Positions 45,291 through 53,626 of a stretch of 64,000 nt of DNA are shown piece after piece. A program made the position numbers and the translations under genes. Source of the stretch: Pseudonocardia kujensis (GTDB lineage Bacteria > Actinomycetota > Actinomycetes > Mycobacteriales > Pseudonocardiaceae); the NCBI RefSeq assembly GCF_021283305.1, contig NZ_JAJSOK010000006.1, positions 124,001 to 188,000 of the forward strand, written 5' to 3'. The notes under the pieces are model-generated. The model ran no database searches. It was not told the origin of the DNA and was given only the letters and a program-made list of their open reading frames with translations. Position 1 is the first letter of the stretch, and each line of letters opens with the position of its first letter.

Positions 45291-46124
45291 TCAGTTGAAC
45301 TCGTCCGGGTCGGGGCCGAGGCGGGCACCCGGGTCGCCCTTGTCGAGGCCGCTGATCGTCGCGACGTCGTCGTCGGCCAGCTCGAAGTCGAAGATGTCGA
45401 TGTTCTCGGCGATGCGCGACGGCGTCACCGACTTGGGGAACACGATGTTGCCGAGCTGGATGTGCCAGCGGAGCACGACCTGGGCCGGGCTCTTGCCGTA
45501 CTTCTCGGCGAGCGCGGTCACGGTGGCGGCCTTCAGCAGCTCGCCGCCCTGGCCGATCGGGCTCCACGCCTCGGTCGCGATGGCGTTGTCCCGGTGGTAC
45601 TGGCGCAGCTGGGGCTGGGTGAAGGTCGGGTGCAGCTCGGTCTGGTTGACCGAGGGCACCGTGTCCGTCTCCGCCGCCAGCCGGTCCAGGTGCGGGATCT
45701 GGAAGTTCGAGACGCCGATCGAGCGGACCTTGCCCGCGGCCTTCGCCTGCTCGAGCCCGCGCCAGGTCTCCACGTAGTCGTCGCGCTTCGGCAGCGGCCA
45801 GTGGATCAGGTAGAGGTCCACGTGGTCGAGGCCGAGCTTGGTGAGGCTCTCCTCGAGCGCCTTCTGGGCCTCGTCCCGGCCGTGCCGGTTGTTGTTGAGC
45901 TTCGTGGTGACGAAGATCTCGTCCCGGGAGAGGCCGGACTCGGCGATGGCCTGGCCGACACCCTCCTCGTTGCCGTACATCTGAGCGGTGTCGATGTGGC
46001 GGTAACCCGCGTCGAACGCCTGCTTCACGGCGTCGACCGTCGCCTGCCCCGGGTCGATCTGGAAGACGCCGAAGCCGAACTGCGGGATCCGGACACCGTC
46101 GTTGAGCGTGATCGTCGGAACCAT
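45291..46124 (-). CDS. aldo/keto reductase
   Basis: 277 residues from ATG 46124. The catalytic tetrad is complete: Asp45, Tyr50 (DTAQMYGNEEG), Lys75 (TTKLNN) and His108 (LIHWPLP). The TIM-barrel cofactor site includes IGVSNF and PKSVTPSRIAENIDIFDF. It is likely a 2,5-diketo-gluconate-reductase-like NADPH enzyme with broad carbonyl substrates. TATCAC six bases before the ATG could be a leaderless -10. Confidence 0.9.
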   Translation of the reverse strand: MVPTITLNDGVRIPQFGFGVFQIDPGQATVDAVKQAFDAGYRHIDTAQMYGNEEGVGQAIAESGLSRDEIFVTTKLNNNRHGRDEAQKALEESLTKLGLDHVDLYLIHWPLPKRDDYVETWRGLEQAKAAGKVRSIGVSNFQIPHLDRLAAETDTVPSVNQTELHPTFTQPQLRQYHRDNAIATEAWSPIGQGGELLKAATVTALAEKYGKSPAQVVLRWHIQLGNIVFPKSVTPSRIAENIDIFDFELADDDVATISGLDKGDPGARLGPDPDEFN

Positions 46125-46153
46125 GTCCCCGTGATACACCGCGCGCGGGCGTG

Positions 46154-46903
46154 TCAATCGCGGGACATCTCACGCCCCGACGGGGAATCCGCGACGGCAT
46201 CGGGGGAAGGCGCGACGGACGTCTGCCGGGTGGCGACCGTCCCCCACAGCGCCAGTACGACCACGACCAGGACCTCGGTGAGCGCCAGCCCCCGCTCGAC
46301 CAGGCCCAACGGGACCGCCTGCCACCAGGACACGCCGGTGAACGGGCGCTGCGCGAAGCCGACCAGGATCGGGGTGAACCACAGCAGGGAGGCGACGCCG
46401 AGCCACCGGGCCCACGCCGCGTTCCGGGCCCACGGCCCCGGGCCCGACGCCGCCACCGCCCGGCGGTACCGGCGGGCGACGAGGATCGCCGTGACCGGAA
46501 GGGTGAGGAAGGCCACCAGGCTGGCACAGCGGTGGATGGTGCCGCCCACGCTCGGCCCGACGGCCCAGTTCGTCTTCTCGAACACCACGACGGCGACGAG
46601 CCCCGCGACGGCCAGCACCAGGCCCGCCGAGGCACCCGACACCGCCCGGGCCAGACCCGCACGCACCAGCGCGACGAGCACGCAGAGCGTCGCGCCGGCG
46701 AAGGCCAGCACGCCCGCGTCGAAGAGGGGCTCGAGGTCCGCGTGCAGGGCGTACTCGCTGATGGTGCGGCGGATCGGGTCGACCCGGCCGACGGTCAGCG
46801 TCAGCCCCAGGATCAGGACGACGGCGGCCCCGGCACCCAGCAGGCCGGCCAGCGCGAACCCACGCCCCACGGTGTCCCCGCCCGCCGCGGTGTCGCGCTG
46901 CAC
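46154..46903 (-). CDS. DUF998 membrane protein
   Basis: 249 residues from GTG 46903, which has GGAGG eight bases upstream. Six or seven helices. RRTISEYALHADLEPLFDAG is the DUF998 hallmark segment. The function is unknown; some relatives are near sensory or envelope genes. It lies 40 bp downstream of the HATPase protein and on the same strand, so the two may be co-transcribed. Confidence 0.8.
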   Translation of the reverse strand: MQRDTAAGGDTVGRGFALAGLLGAGAAVVLILGLTLTVGRVDPIRRTISEYALHADLEPLFDAGVLAFAGATLCVLVALVRAGLARAVSGASAGLVLAVAGLVAVVVFEKTNWAVGPSVGGTIHRCASLVAFLTLPVTAILVARRYRRAVAASGPGPWARNAAWARWLGVASLLWFTPILVGFAQRPFTGVSWWQAVPLGLVERGLALTEVLVVVVLALWGTVATRQTSVAPSPDAVADSPSGREMSRD

Positions 46904-46943
46904 GTGTCCGGCCTCCGGGGTCGCTCCGTCGATGGTCGACCGT

Positions 46944-47759
46944 TCAACGATCTGCCGTCCCCGTCCGGTTCCCCGTCTCGGCCGGCCCTGCCCCGGCCCA
47001 CTCGGCGGGCGTGCGCTGTGCCGGCACGACGGGCGCGGGGACCAGCGGGAGCATCGCCTCGACGAGGGTGCCGGGCAGACCGCGGCGGACCGTGCAGGCC
47101 CCGCCGACGGCCGCGGCCCAGCCGCGCATGGCGCGCACCCCGGCGCCGGCGGTGAACCCCGCCGGGACGCCCGGCCCGCCGTCGGCCACGGTGACGTCGA
47201 GGAAGTCGCCCCGGGCCCGGACCCGGAGCCGGACCGGCGCACCCGGCGCGTACCGGGCGGTGTTGCCGAGCGCCTCGACGGCGATCCGGTACGCCGCGGA
47301 CTCCACGGCCGGGTGCAGCGGGGGCAGCGGCCACACCTCGACGGCGGCGCCGCCGAGCGCCCCGGCGGCGGCCGTGAGGGCCGCGACCAGGCCGCCGGGG
47401 ACGCGTGCGCCGGCGAGGTCGCGGGTGGCGTGCACGGCGGCCTCGGCCACGGACACCGCCCGGACGGCCCGCGCGAGCTGCCCGGCCAGGGCGTCGAGCA
47501 GCAGGGCGTCGCGGCGCCGCACGGGCGACAGCACGAGCGCGCCGACGGTCTCGACGCCGTAGCCCAGCGGGACCCGCTCCACGTGCTCCGGCCACGCCCC
47601 GACCCCGGCGACGATCCGGCCGTCGACCTCCAGCGCCGCGAAGGGCACCCGCAACGTCTCGGCCACCGTGGCGACCAGCGAGCCGAGCCACGTGGTGGAG
47701 CCGCCGCGGGCGGGACCGCCCTGGGTGATCTCACGGACCGTGCTCATGAGGCCGTTCAT
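46944..47759 (-). CDS. HATPase-domain sensor-like protein without a phosphoacceptor domain
   Basis: 271 residues. The first 110 residues look like a GAF-type input fold (TLRVPFAALEVDGRIVAG). A NarL-type HATPase follows, with the N-box AVEALGNTARYAPGAPV and the G1 box DVTVADGGPGVPAGFTAG. The DHp helix with the phospho-His that should lie between them is not recognisable, and no response regulator gene is adjacent. It could be a degenerate kinase, an ATP-binding anti-sigma-like protein or a partner of a distant regulator. Confidence 0.7.
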   Translation of the reverse strand: MNGLMSTVREITQGGPARGGSTTWLGSLVATVAETLRVPFAALEVDGRIVAGVGAWPEHVERVPLGYGVETVGALVLSPVRRRDALLLDALAGQLARAVRAVSVAEAAVHATRDLAGARVPGGLVAALTAAAGALGGAAVEVWPLPPLHPAVESAAYRIAVEALGNTARYAPGAPVRLRVRARGDFLDVTVADGGPGVPAGFTAGAGVRAMRGWAAAVGGACTVRRGLPGTLVEAMLPLVPAPVVPAQRTPAEWAGAGPAETGNRTGTADR

Positions 47760-47889
47760 CGCGGTGCTCCCGTCCCTGCCGTTCCACCCGGGACATCGCC
47801 ACGAAGATCGTCGGCATTACGCCGGAGGTGACACGAGTCGCCCGTCCACCCGGTCGAGTGAGCTGGACCGTCCGACCGCAAGCCCGCCC

Positions 47890-50796
47890 TTAGCTCCCCA
47901 GACCCAACGCGCGGGCGGCCAGCTGGGCGAGGTGCACCGGTTCACGGGTGCCCGCCTGGCGCAGCTGTGTGCGGCAGGAGAAGCCGTCGGCCAGCACCTC
48001 GACGTCGGGCGCCGCGCCGCGGACCGCCGGCAGCAGCACCCGCTCGGCGGCCGCCATCGAGACCTCGTAGTGGCCCTTCTCGAAGCCGAAGTTGCCGGCG
48101 AGGCCGCAGCAGCCCGAGTCGAGCACCTCCGCCTCGATGCCGAGCGCGGCCATCACGGCGCGGTCGGCCTCCGAGCCCAGGTCCGCGTACTGGTGACAGT
48201 GCAGCTGGACCAGAGCCCGCGCGCCGGGGCCCGAGACGGCCCCGCGCAGCTCGTCGACGTGCCCGGAAAGCAGCTCGGCGAACGTGCGCACCCCGCCGGA
48301 CATCGCCTTGGCCAGCGGCTCCTCGGGGAGCAGTTCCTGCCCGTCCGCGCGCAGGGCCGCGGTGCACGAGGGCTCCAGCCCGACGACCGGGACCCCCTCT
48401 GCCAGCCACGGCTCGATCGTCCGCAGCGACCGGCGCAGCACCCGCCGCGCCGCCCCGACCTGCCCGGTCGACGTCCAGGTCAGCCCGCAGCACACCCCGC
48501 GGGGCGGCAGCTCGACGGCGTAGCCGAGGAACTCCAGGACGGCCACGGCGTCGTCGGCGATGCCGGGGTCGAAGTGGTCGGTGAAGGTGTCCGGCCAGAG
48601 CAGCAGCCGCCCGCGGGTGGCCTGCCGCGCCGGGCCCTCCACGAGCGCACGGGACCGGGCCGCCGTGGTGAACGTCTCGCGCGCGATCGCCGGGATCCCG
48701 CGCTCCGGCGCGATCCCGCCGGCCCGCTTGGCCAACCCGGCCAGGAACGGGACCCGGGCCAGCGCGTTGAGCCCGTCGACCGCCCCGGCCGGCAGCTTCC
48801 CGACGAGCCGCAGCCACCGGGGCAGCGCCCCCATCGAGTAGTGCGAGGCCGGGCGCAGCTTGTTCCGGTAGCGGTTGGCCAGGAACTCGGTCTTGTACGC
48901 GGCCATGTCCACGCCGACCGGGCAGTCGGTCTTGCAGCCCTTGCAGGACAGGCAGAGGTCGAGGGCGTCGGCGACGTCGTCGTCCTGCCAGCCGCCGGTG
49001 ACCACCTGCCCGTTGGCCATCTCGAACAGCAGCCGGGCCCGCCCACGGGTGGAGTGCTTCTCCTCGCCGGTCGCCCGGTAGCTCGGGCACATCACGCCGC
49101 CGTGCGCGGTGACGCACTTGCCCACGCCCAGGCAGCGCCGGGTCGCCCGGGTGAACGAGCCGCGGTCGTGGGTGAAGGCGAGCTGCGGGTCGTCGGCGAG
49201 GGTCGGCATCCCCACGAAGATCCGCAGGTCCTCGTCCATCCGTGCCGACCGCACGATGCAGCCCGGGTTCATCCGGTCGTCCGGGTCGAAGATCCCCTTG
49301 AACTCCTCGAACGCCGCGATGACGTCCGGCGGGTACATCCGGGGCAGCAGCTCGGAGCGGGCGCGCCCGTCGCCGTGCTCGCCGGAGAGCGAGCCGCCGT
49401 GCGCGACGACGGCGTCGGCCGCGGCCTCCATGAACGCCCGGAAGTTGGCGATCCCCGGCTCGCTGAGCAGGTCGAAGTCGATGCGGACGTGCAGGCAGCC
49501 GTCGCCGAAGTGGCCGTAGTACACGCCCTTGCGCCCGTGCCGCTCCAGCACCCGGTCGAACTCGCGCAGGTAGGAGCCGAACTTCTCGGGCGGGACGGCC
49601 GCGTCCTCCCAGCCGGGCCAGGCCTCGCCGCCGTCGGGGCTGCGGGTGAGGATCCCGGCGCCGTCCTCGCGGATCCGCCACAGGGCCTTCATCCGCTTCG
49701 GGTCGGACTCGACGACGGCCTCGGTCAGCCCGTAGGGCCCCATCGCCTTCGCGACGGCCCGCGCCTTGTCCTCGGCCTCCTCGCGGGTCTCCCCGCCGGT
49801 CTCGACGTAGAGCCAGCCGCCGCCCGGCGGCAGCGCCTTCCAGCCCGTCTCGACCGGGTTCTGCGCACGCAGGGCGGCGATCAGCCCGGCGTCCATGCCC
49901 TCGATGGTGAGCGGGGCGTGCTCGCGGACGACCATGACGTTGTCCGCGGCGACGTAGGCGTCGGGGAAACCGAGGACGGCCAGGGCGCGCGCCGGCGGCG
50001 ACGCGACCAGCTTCATGGTCGCGGCGACCGTGGTGGCGAGGGTGCCCTCCGCCCCGACCAGGGCCCTGGCCAGGTCGAACCCGTTCTCCGGGAGGAGCTG
50101 GTCGAGGTTGTAGCCGGAGACGCGGCGGGTCAGGTCGGGGAACGAACTGCGGACGCGGTCCCCCACCCGGTCGGCCAGCGCCCGCAGCCGCGCCGGGATC
50201 TCGCCCGTCGGCGCGGCCGTGTCCAGCCGCTCGCCGCGGTAGGTGAGGACCTCGAGGCCCAGGGTGTTGTCGACCGTCTTGCCCCACGCCACCGAGTGCG
50301 ACCCGCAGGCGTTGTTGCCGATCATCCCGCCGATCGTGCAGCGGTTGTGCGTCGACGGGTCCGGGCCGAAGGTCAGCCCGTGCGGGGCCGCGGCGTCGCG
50401 GAGCTGGTCGCAGATCACCCCGGGCTGGACGCGCGCGGTGCGCGCCTCCGGGTCGATCTCCAGGACCTTGTTCATGTGCCGGGTGAAGTCCAGCACCACC
50501 GCCGTGTTGACGGCCTGGCCGGCGATCGAGGTGCCCGCGCCGCGGGGCAGCACGGGGACCTGGTGCTCGCGGCAGACGGCCAGGGCCGCCGCGACGTCGG
50601 CCTCGTCCCGCGGGGCGACGACGCCGATCGGGACCTTGCGGTAGTTCGAGGCGTCGGCCGACCACATCGCGCGGTGCGCGGGATCGAACCGGACCTCCCC
50701 GCCGACGACCCGGCGGAGGTCGGCGGCCAGCGCCGCGGCGGCGTCGGTCTCGCCCGTGTCGGGCGCGGCGGGGTGGGTCGGGACGTGCGCACTCAC
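47890..50796 (-). CDS. FAD/Fe-S D-2-hydroxyacid dehydrogenase (D-2-hydroxyglutarate or D-lactate type)
   Basis: 968 residues from GTG 50796, four bases after the FmdB stop. The N-terminal FAD-binding-4 domain has LPRGAGTSIAGQAVN and NRCTIGGMIGNNACGSHS. An FAD-oxidase-C domain follows (HFGDGCLHVRIDF). The C-terminal part has ferredoxin-like CLSCKGCKTDCP and two Cys-rich CCG segments (GVCCGLTW, SGCCGLAG). This is the YdiJ/Dld architecture. E. coli YdiJ oxidises D-2-hydroxyglutarate, and a neighbouring HOT-like gene would produce that compound, so D-2-hydroxyglutarate dehydrogenase is favoured over D-lactate dehydrogenase. That choice is inferred. Confidence 0.75.
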   Translation of the reverse strand: MSAHVPTHPAAPDTGETDAAAALAADLRRVVGGEVRFDPAHRAMWSADASNYRKVPIGVVAPRDEADVAAALAVCREHQVPVLPRGAGTSIAGQAVNTAVVLDFTRHMNKVLEIDPEARTARVQPGVICDQLRDAAAPHGLTFGPDPSTHNRCTIGGMIGNNACGSHSVAWGKTVDNTLGLEVLTYRGERLDTAAPTGEIPARLRALADRVGDRVRSSFPDLTRRVSGYNLDQLLPENGFDLARALVGAEGTLATTVAATMKLVASPPARALAVLGFPDAYVAADNVMVVREHAPLTIEGMDAGLIAALRAQNPVETGWKALPPGGGWLYVETGGETREEAEDKARAVAKAMGPYGLTEAVVESDPKRMKALWRIREDGAGILTRSPDGGEAWPGWEDAAVPPEKFGSYLREFDRVLERHGRKGVYYGHFGDGCLHVRIDFDLLSEPGIANFRAFMEAAADAVVAHGGSLSGEHGDGRARSELLPRMYPPDVIAAFEEFKGIFDPDDRMNPGCIVRSARMDEDLRIFVGMPTLADDPQLAFTHDRGSFTRATRRCLGVGKCVTAHGGVMCPSYRATGEEKHSTRGRARLLFEMANGQVVTGGWQDDDVADALDLCLSCKGCKTDCPVGVDMAAYKTEFLANRYRNKLRPASHYSMGALPRWLRLVGKLPAGAVDGLNALARVPFLAGLAKRAGGIAPERGIPAIARETFTTAARSRALVEGPARQATRGRLLLWPDTFTDHFDPGIADDAVAVLEFLGYAVELPPRGVCCGLTWTSTGQVGAARRVLRRSLRTIEPWLAEGVPVVGLEPSCTAALRADGQELLPEEPLAKAMSGGVRTFAELLSGHVDELRGAVSGPGARALVQLHCHQYADLGSEADRAVMAALGIEAEVLDSGCCGLAGNFGFEKGHYEVSMAAAERVLLPAVRGAAPDVEVLADGFSCRTQLRQAGTREPVHLAQLAARALGLGS

Positions 50797-50800
50797 GGGT

Positions 50801-51352
50801 TCAGTCTGACCCGGAGGGCGGTGCGGAGCTCGGGGCGGGGGCGGCGCCGCCGGTACCGCCGGCGCCGTCGGACTTCGCCGGGGCAGGTTTCTCCGCGTGG
50901 CCGTGCCCGTGGCCGTGTCCGTGTCCGTGGCCGTGTCCGTGTCCGTGTCCGTGGCCGTGCCCCGCGGCGCCCTGGCCGGGCATCGGCGCCGTGCCGGACA
51001 GCTGGATGTCGCCGGCCCGCAGCGGCGCGTCGTGGTACTTGCCCTCGTGGGCCAGGATGGGCCGCTGGTCACCGGCGATCTCGGGGTACTTCTCCTCGAG
51101 CTTCTGCCGCGCGTCCCAGGTCCGGCGCATCTTGTCGATGTACTCGGAGCTGCCGTTGTAGACGCCGCGCCAGGTCTGGGGCATCTCGTCCTTGCTCAGA
51201 CCGGGGTTGGCCTGGCCGCCGAGCGAGAAGCCGGCCGGGACCTTGCGGGTCTCGCCGCCGCAGACGGGGCAGCCCGGGGTGGTGGTGTCGGACATGGACG
51301 CCAGGTGCTCGAAGCGCACGCCGCACTCGCACCGGAAGACGTAGATGGGCAT
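50801..51352 (-). CDS. FmdB-type zinc ribbon protein with (Gly-His)11 tail
   Basis: 183 residues. The N-terminal FmdB/CxxC zinc ribbon has Cys8, Cys10 (FRCECG), Cys28 and Cys31 (CPVCGG). A longer body ends in an unbroken run of 11 Gly-His pairs (residues 131-152) and an Ala/Pro/Ser tail. The His run could bind Ni, Co, Zn or Cu. FmdB proteins often accompany one-carbon and amide metabolism as regulators or maturation factors. It sits between an Fe-dependent dehydrogenase and a Fe-S enzyme, so a metal-delivery role is conceivable but unproven. Confidence 0.8.
   Translation of the reverse strand: MPIYVFRCECGVRFEHLASMSDTTTPGCPVCGGETRKVPAGFSLGGQANPGLSKDEMPQTWRGVYNGSSEYIDKMRRTWDARQKLEEKYPEIAGDQRPILAHEGKYHDAPLRAGDIQLSGTAPMPGQGAAGHGHGHGHGHGHGHGHGHGHGHAEKPAPAKSDGAGGTGGAAPAPSSAPPSGSD
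50897..50962 (-). repeat. 6-bp microsatellite encoding (Gly-His)11
   Basis: Eleven GGN-CAC units in a row, GGA, GGC and GGG mixed. Mixed third bases reduce slippage, which suggests the tract is kept rather than newly expanded. Confidence 0.9.
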
Positions 51353-51377
51353 TTCCGCAGGTCCTTAGAAGGTGCGA

Positions 51378-51412
51378 GCGGCGGCTGCCCTGTTCACGGG
51401 GGCAGCCGCCGC
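51378..51412 (-). terminator. terminator after the HOT-like gene
   Basis: Perfect 13-bp stem (51378-51390 with 51400-51412) and a nine-base loop, beginning nine bases after the dehydrogenase stop. It should end the lactonase-dehydrogenase transcript before fmdB, though readthrough is possible. Confidence 0.8.
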
Positions 51413-51420
51413 CCACGGGG

Positions 51421-52710
51421 TCACCAGTTCTCGACGGACTTCGTGAGGATGTCGGCGATGTCGTCCTCGGTCGGGGTCCGCGGGCACGTCGCGAGCAGCC
51501 GCTGCTGCTTCATCGTGCCCGGCACCAGGTCCGGGACGTCCGACTCGGTGTAGCCGACCCCACCGATCCCGTTCGGGATGCCGATGTCCTGCATCAGCCG
51601 CACCAGGACGGACGGCAGCTGCTCCTTGGGGTCGTTGACCTTGTCGGCCCGCGGGTCCATCAGCTCCGCGGCCCGCAGGTGCCGCTCGGGCGCGCTGTCG
51701 AAGGAGAACCGGAAGGCCTCCGGCGCGGTGAGCGACACCGACTGGCCGTGCGGGACCATGGGCTCGTCGGGCGGGTAGCCCTCGGGCACGTAGTCCTTGA
51801 CCATGCCGGCGATCGGGTAGGCGTTGGCGTGCGGGATGTGCACGCCGGAGTTGCCGAAGCCCATGCCGGCGAAGGTCGCCGCCATCATCATGTTCGACCG
51901 GGCGTCGACGTCGTCGGCCCCGTCGTGCACGGCCTTGCGGAACGACTGCGCGATGAGGTTCATCGCCTTCTCGCACCACAGGTCCGAGACGGGGTTCGAG
52001 CCGCAGTACGTGACCCGTTCCTCCGGCTTCTTGCGGTCGAACGTCGTGTAGTAGCGCGCCGTGTAGCTCTCCAGCGCGTGGCAGACGATGTCCATCCCCG
52101 CCGAGGCGGTGACCTGCGGCGGGAGCGACATCGTGAGCAGCGGGTCGATCACGGCCAGGGTCGGGCGCAGACGCCAGTGGCTGATCCCGGTCTTGACCTT
52201 CATCGACAGGATGTCCAGCACGCACATGGCGGTGGACTCCGAGCCCGTGCCGGCCGTCGTCGGCACCGCGATCAGCGGCTTGAGCTGGCCCGGCGGCACC
52301 TTGGCGTTGCCGATCGGCTTGTTGATGTAGTCCATCAGCTCGCCGGGGTGGCTGGTCAGCAGGTTGATCGCCTTGGCGGTGTCGATGGCCGACCCGCCGC
52401 CGACGGCCACGAAGCCGTCCCACGGCCCCTGCACCCGGGCGTACTCGGTCGCCTTGTTCATCGAGTCGTCCGTCGGCTCGACGTGCACGCCGTCGAAGAC
52501 CTCGGAGTCGATGTCGTAGCGCTTGAGGTTGTCGGCCAGCCGCTGCGGCGCGCCCAGGGCGTTGACGCCCGCGTCCGTGACGATCAGCACCCGCCGCACG
52601 CCGTACTGGCTGAGCTCGAAGCCGACCTCGTCGATCGCGCCGGCGCCGAACTTCAGGGGCGGGGCGCCCCAGGTGAAGATCGTCTCTTCGGTCAGTTCGG
52701 GGGTGGTCAC
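51421..52710 (-). CDS. iron-containing alcohol dehydrogenase, hydroxyacid-oxoacid transhydrogenase-like
   Basis: 429 residues from GTG 52710, overlapping the lactonase stop as GTGA. The Fe-ADH fold has GGGSAIDTAKA (104-114) and TTAGTGSESTAM for the nucleotide, and metal ligands in AGMDIVCHALES (Asp207, His211) and GVHIPHANAYPI (His294 region). The sequence tracks human ADHFE1 (HOT): GSNPVSDLW, GFGNSGVHIPHANAYPIAGMVK (read as GFGNSGVH then ANAYPIAGMVK), VPHGQSVSLT and the C-terminal VGYTESDVPDLV. HOT oxidises 4-hydroxybutyrate to succinic semialdehyde while reducing 2-oxoglutarate to D-2-hydroxyglutarate. Plain NAD-dependent 4-hydroxybutyrate dehydrogenase is the alternative. Confidence 0.82.
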   Translation of the reverse strand: MTTPELTEETIFTWGAPPLKFGAGAIDEVGFELSQYGVRRVLIVTDAGVNALGAPQRLADNLKRYDIDSEVFDGVHVEPTDDSMNKATEYARVQGPWDGFVAVGGGSAIDTAKAINLLTSHPGELMDYINKPIGNAKVPPGQLKPLIAVPTTAGTGSESTAMCVLDILSMKVKTGISHWRLRPTLAVIDPLLTMSLPPQVTASAGMDIVCHALESYTARYYTTFDRKKPEERVTYCGSNPVSDLWCEKAMNLIAQSFRKAVHDGADDVDARSNMMMAATFAGMGFGNSGVHIPHANAYPIAGMVKDYVPEGYPPDEPMVPHGQSVSLTAPEAFRFSFDSAPERHLRAAELMDPRADKVNDPKEQLPSVLVRLMQDIGIPNGIGGVGYTESDVPDLVPGTMKQQRLLATCPRTPTEDDIADILTKSVENW

Positions 52711-53519
52711 GTGTACGAGCCCTCCGGCGCCTTGCGGAGCTCGTGGATCTGCTGGGCGTCGTGCCCGAAGACCATCGTCGCGTTGGTCTTCTCCTGGATC
52801 CCGCGGAGCTTCTCGACGGACTGGAACCACTGCTCGAGGTTGTTGACGATCGCGGCGGGGGCCGCGGGCGGCCCGTAGCTCTCGCCCATGTAGACCGCGT
52901 CCGAGGTGAAGATCATCGTGCCCGAGTCCGGCAGGTCGACCTGCATCGACATGCAGCCGACGGTGTGCCCCGGGGCCTGGATGAGCTTCACGCCCGGCAG
53001 GAGCTCGGTGTCACCGGAGACGGTCTCCCAGTTCAGGCCCTCGTAGTCGGCCTTGAGGTGGGCGCCGTTGAAGTCGCCCTCGAAGTTGAGCGCGAAGTCC
53101 TTCTCCTTGTCCGAGCAGATCAGCTTCGCGTTGGTGTTCTTGAACATCTGCGCGTTGCCGGCGTGGTCGAAGTGCAGGTGCGAGAGCACCACGTAGTCGA
53201 TCTCGTCGAGGCCGACGCCCATCTTGTTGAGCTGCGCGTCGAGGTACTCGTCGTCGGCGACCTTGTCGTAGGGGAAGAACTCCTGCAGCCCGGTGGGCTT
53301 CCACCGGGTCTCCCAGTCGCTGGGACAGCTGGTGTCCCACAGCACCTTGCCCTCGTCGGTCTCGACGAGCACGCAGTGCGTGGGTACCTCGACCCAGCTG
53401 ATCGGGGAATCCTTCTGGCCCCGGGGCATGATGCTCACCCCGGGCTTGAGCAGCAGGAACGTGAGGTCGGCGTGCATCGCCCCGCACGGGATGATGCTCA
53501 GCTTGTTCGCAGTGGCCAT
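52707..53519 (-). CDS. metallo-beta-lactamase-fold lactonase, BlcC/AiiB-like
   Basis: 270 residues from ATG 53519 with AAGGGA upstream. The metal motif is SHLHFDHAG (His114, His116, Asp118, His119), followed by APGHTVG, a TSDAVYM Asp and the FGHD His. The stretch GESYGPPA and the C-terminal pattern FGHDAQQ ... EGSY match Agrobacterium AttM/BlcC, which opens gamma-butyrolactone to 4-hydroxybutyrate and can also open acyl-homoserine lactones. Adjacency to a 4-hydroxybutyrate-type dehydrogenase favours gamma-butyrolactone or a relative. First gene of the transcript. Confidence 0.82.
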   Translation of the reverse strand: MATANKLSIIPCGAMHADLTFLLLKPGVSIMPRGQKDSPISWVEVPTHCVLVETDEGKVLWDTSCPSDWETRWKPTGLQEFFPYDKVADDEYLDAQLNKMGVGLDEIDYVVLSHLHFDHAGNAQMFKNTNAKLICSDKEKDFALNFEGDFNGAHLKADYEGLNWETVSGDTELLPGVKLIQAPGHTVGCMSMQVDLPDSGTMIFTSDAVYMGESYGPPAAPAAIVNNLEQWFQSVEKLRGIQEKTNATMVFGHDAQQIHELRKAPEGSYT

Positions 53520-53578
53520 CGTGGTCCCTTCGGCACTGGAGGGGTCGCGCGCGTCACACGCACGATTCCCTGGGAACC

Positions 53579-53597
53579 GTGGCATGTGGCATGCCAC
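53579..53597. promoter_or_regulatory. GTGGCAT-GTGGCATGCCAC operator candidate upstream of the lactonase operon
   Basis: A perfect 12-bp palindrome GTGGCATGCCAC (53586-53597) is preceded directly by another GTGGCAT. It lies 60-78 bp upstream of the lactonase start and just after the gntR stop. The TGGCATGC element recurs upstream of gntR. Confidence 0.6.
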
Positions 53598-53626
53598 TCG
53601 TCAACGCGTGGCGATGTCTCGATCGG

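Noticed and set aside
50796..51072. N-terminal extension of the FAD dehydrogenase to 51072
   Set aside because: The extension overlaps fmdB in another frame and reads as His/Asp/Thr repeats, the shadow of the Gly-His tract; GTG 50796 sits four bases after the fmdB stop.
51421..52710. NDMA-dependent methanol dehydrogenase, suggested by the FmdB neighbour
   Set aside because: Core and C-terminal sequence follow the ADHFE1/HOT pattern and not the Mno-type sequence as I remember it.
47668..52878. Continuous plus-strand open frame of over 1700 codons opposite the FAD dehydrogenase and Fe-ADH genes
   Set aside because: Composition is Arg/Pro/Gly/His-rich without any domain; it mirrors real minus-strand genes with strong motifs. 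Long antisense frames are expected at this GC content.
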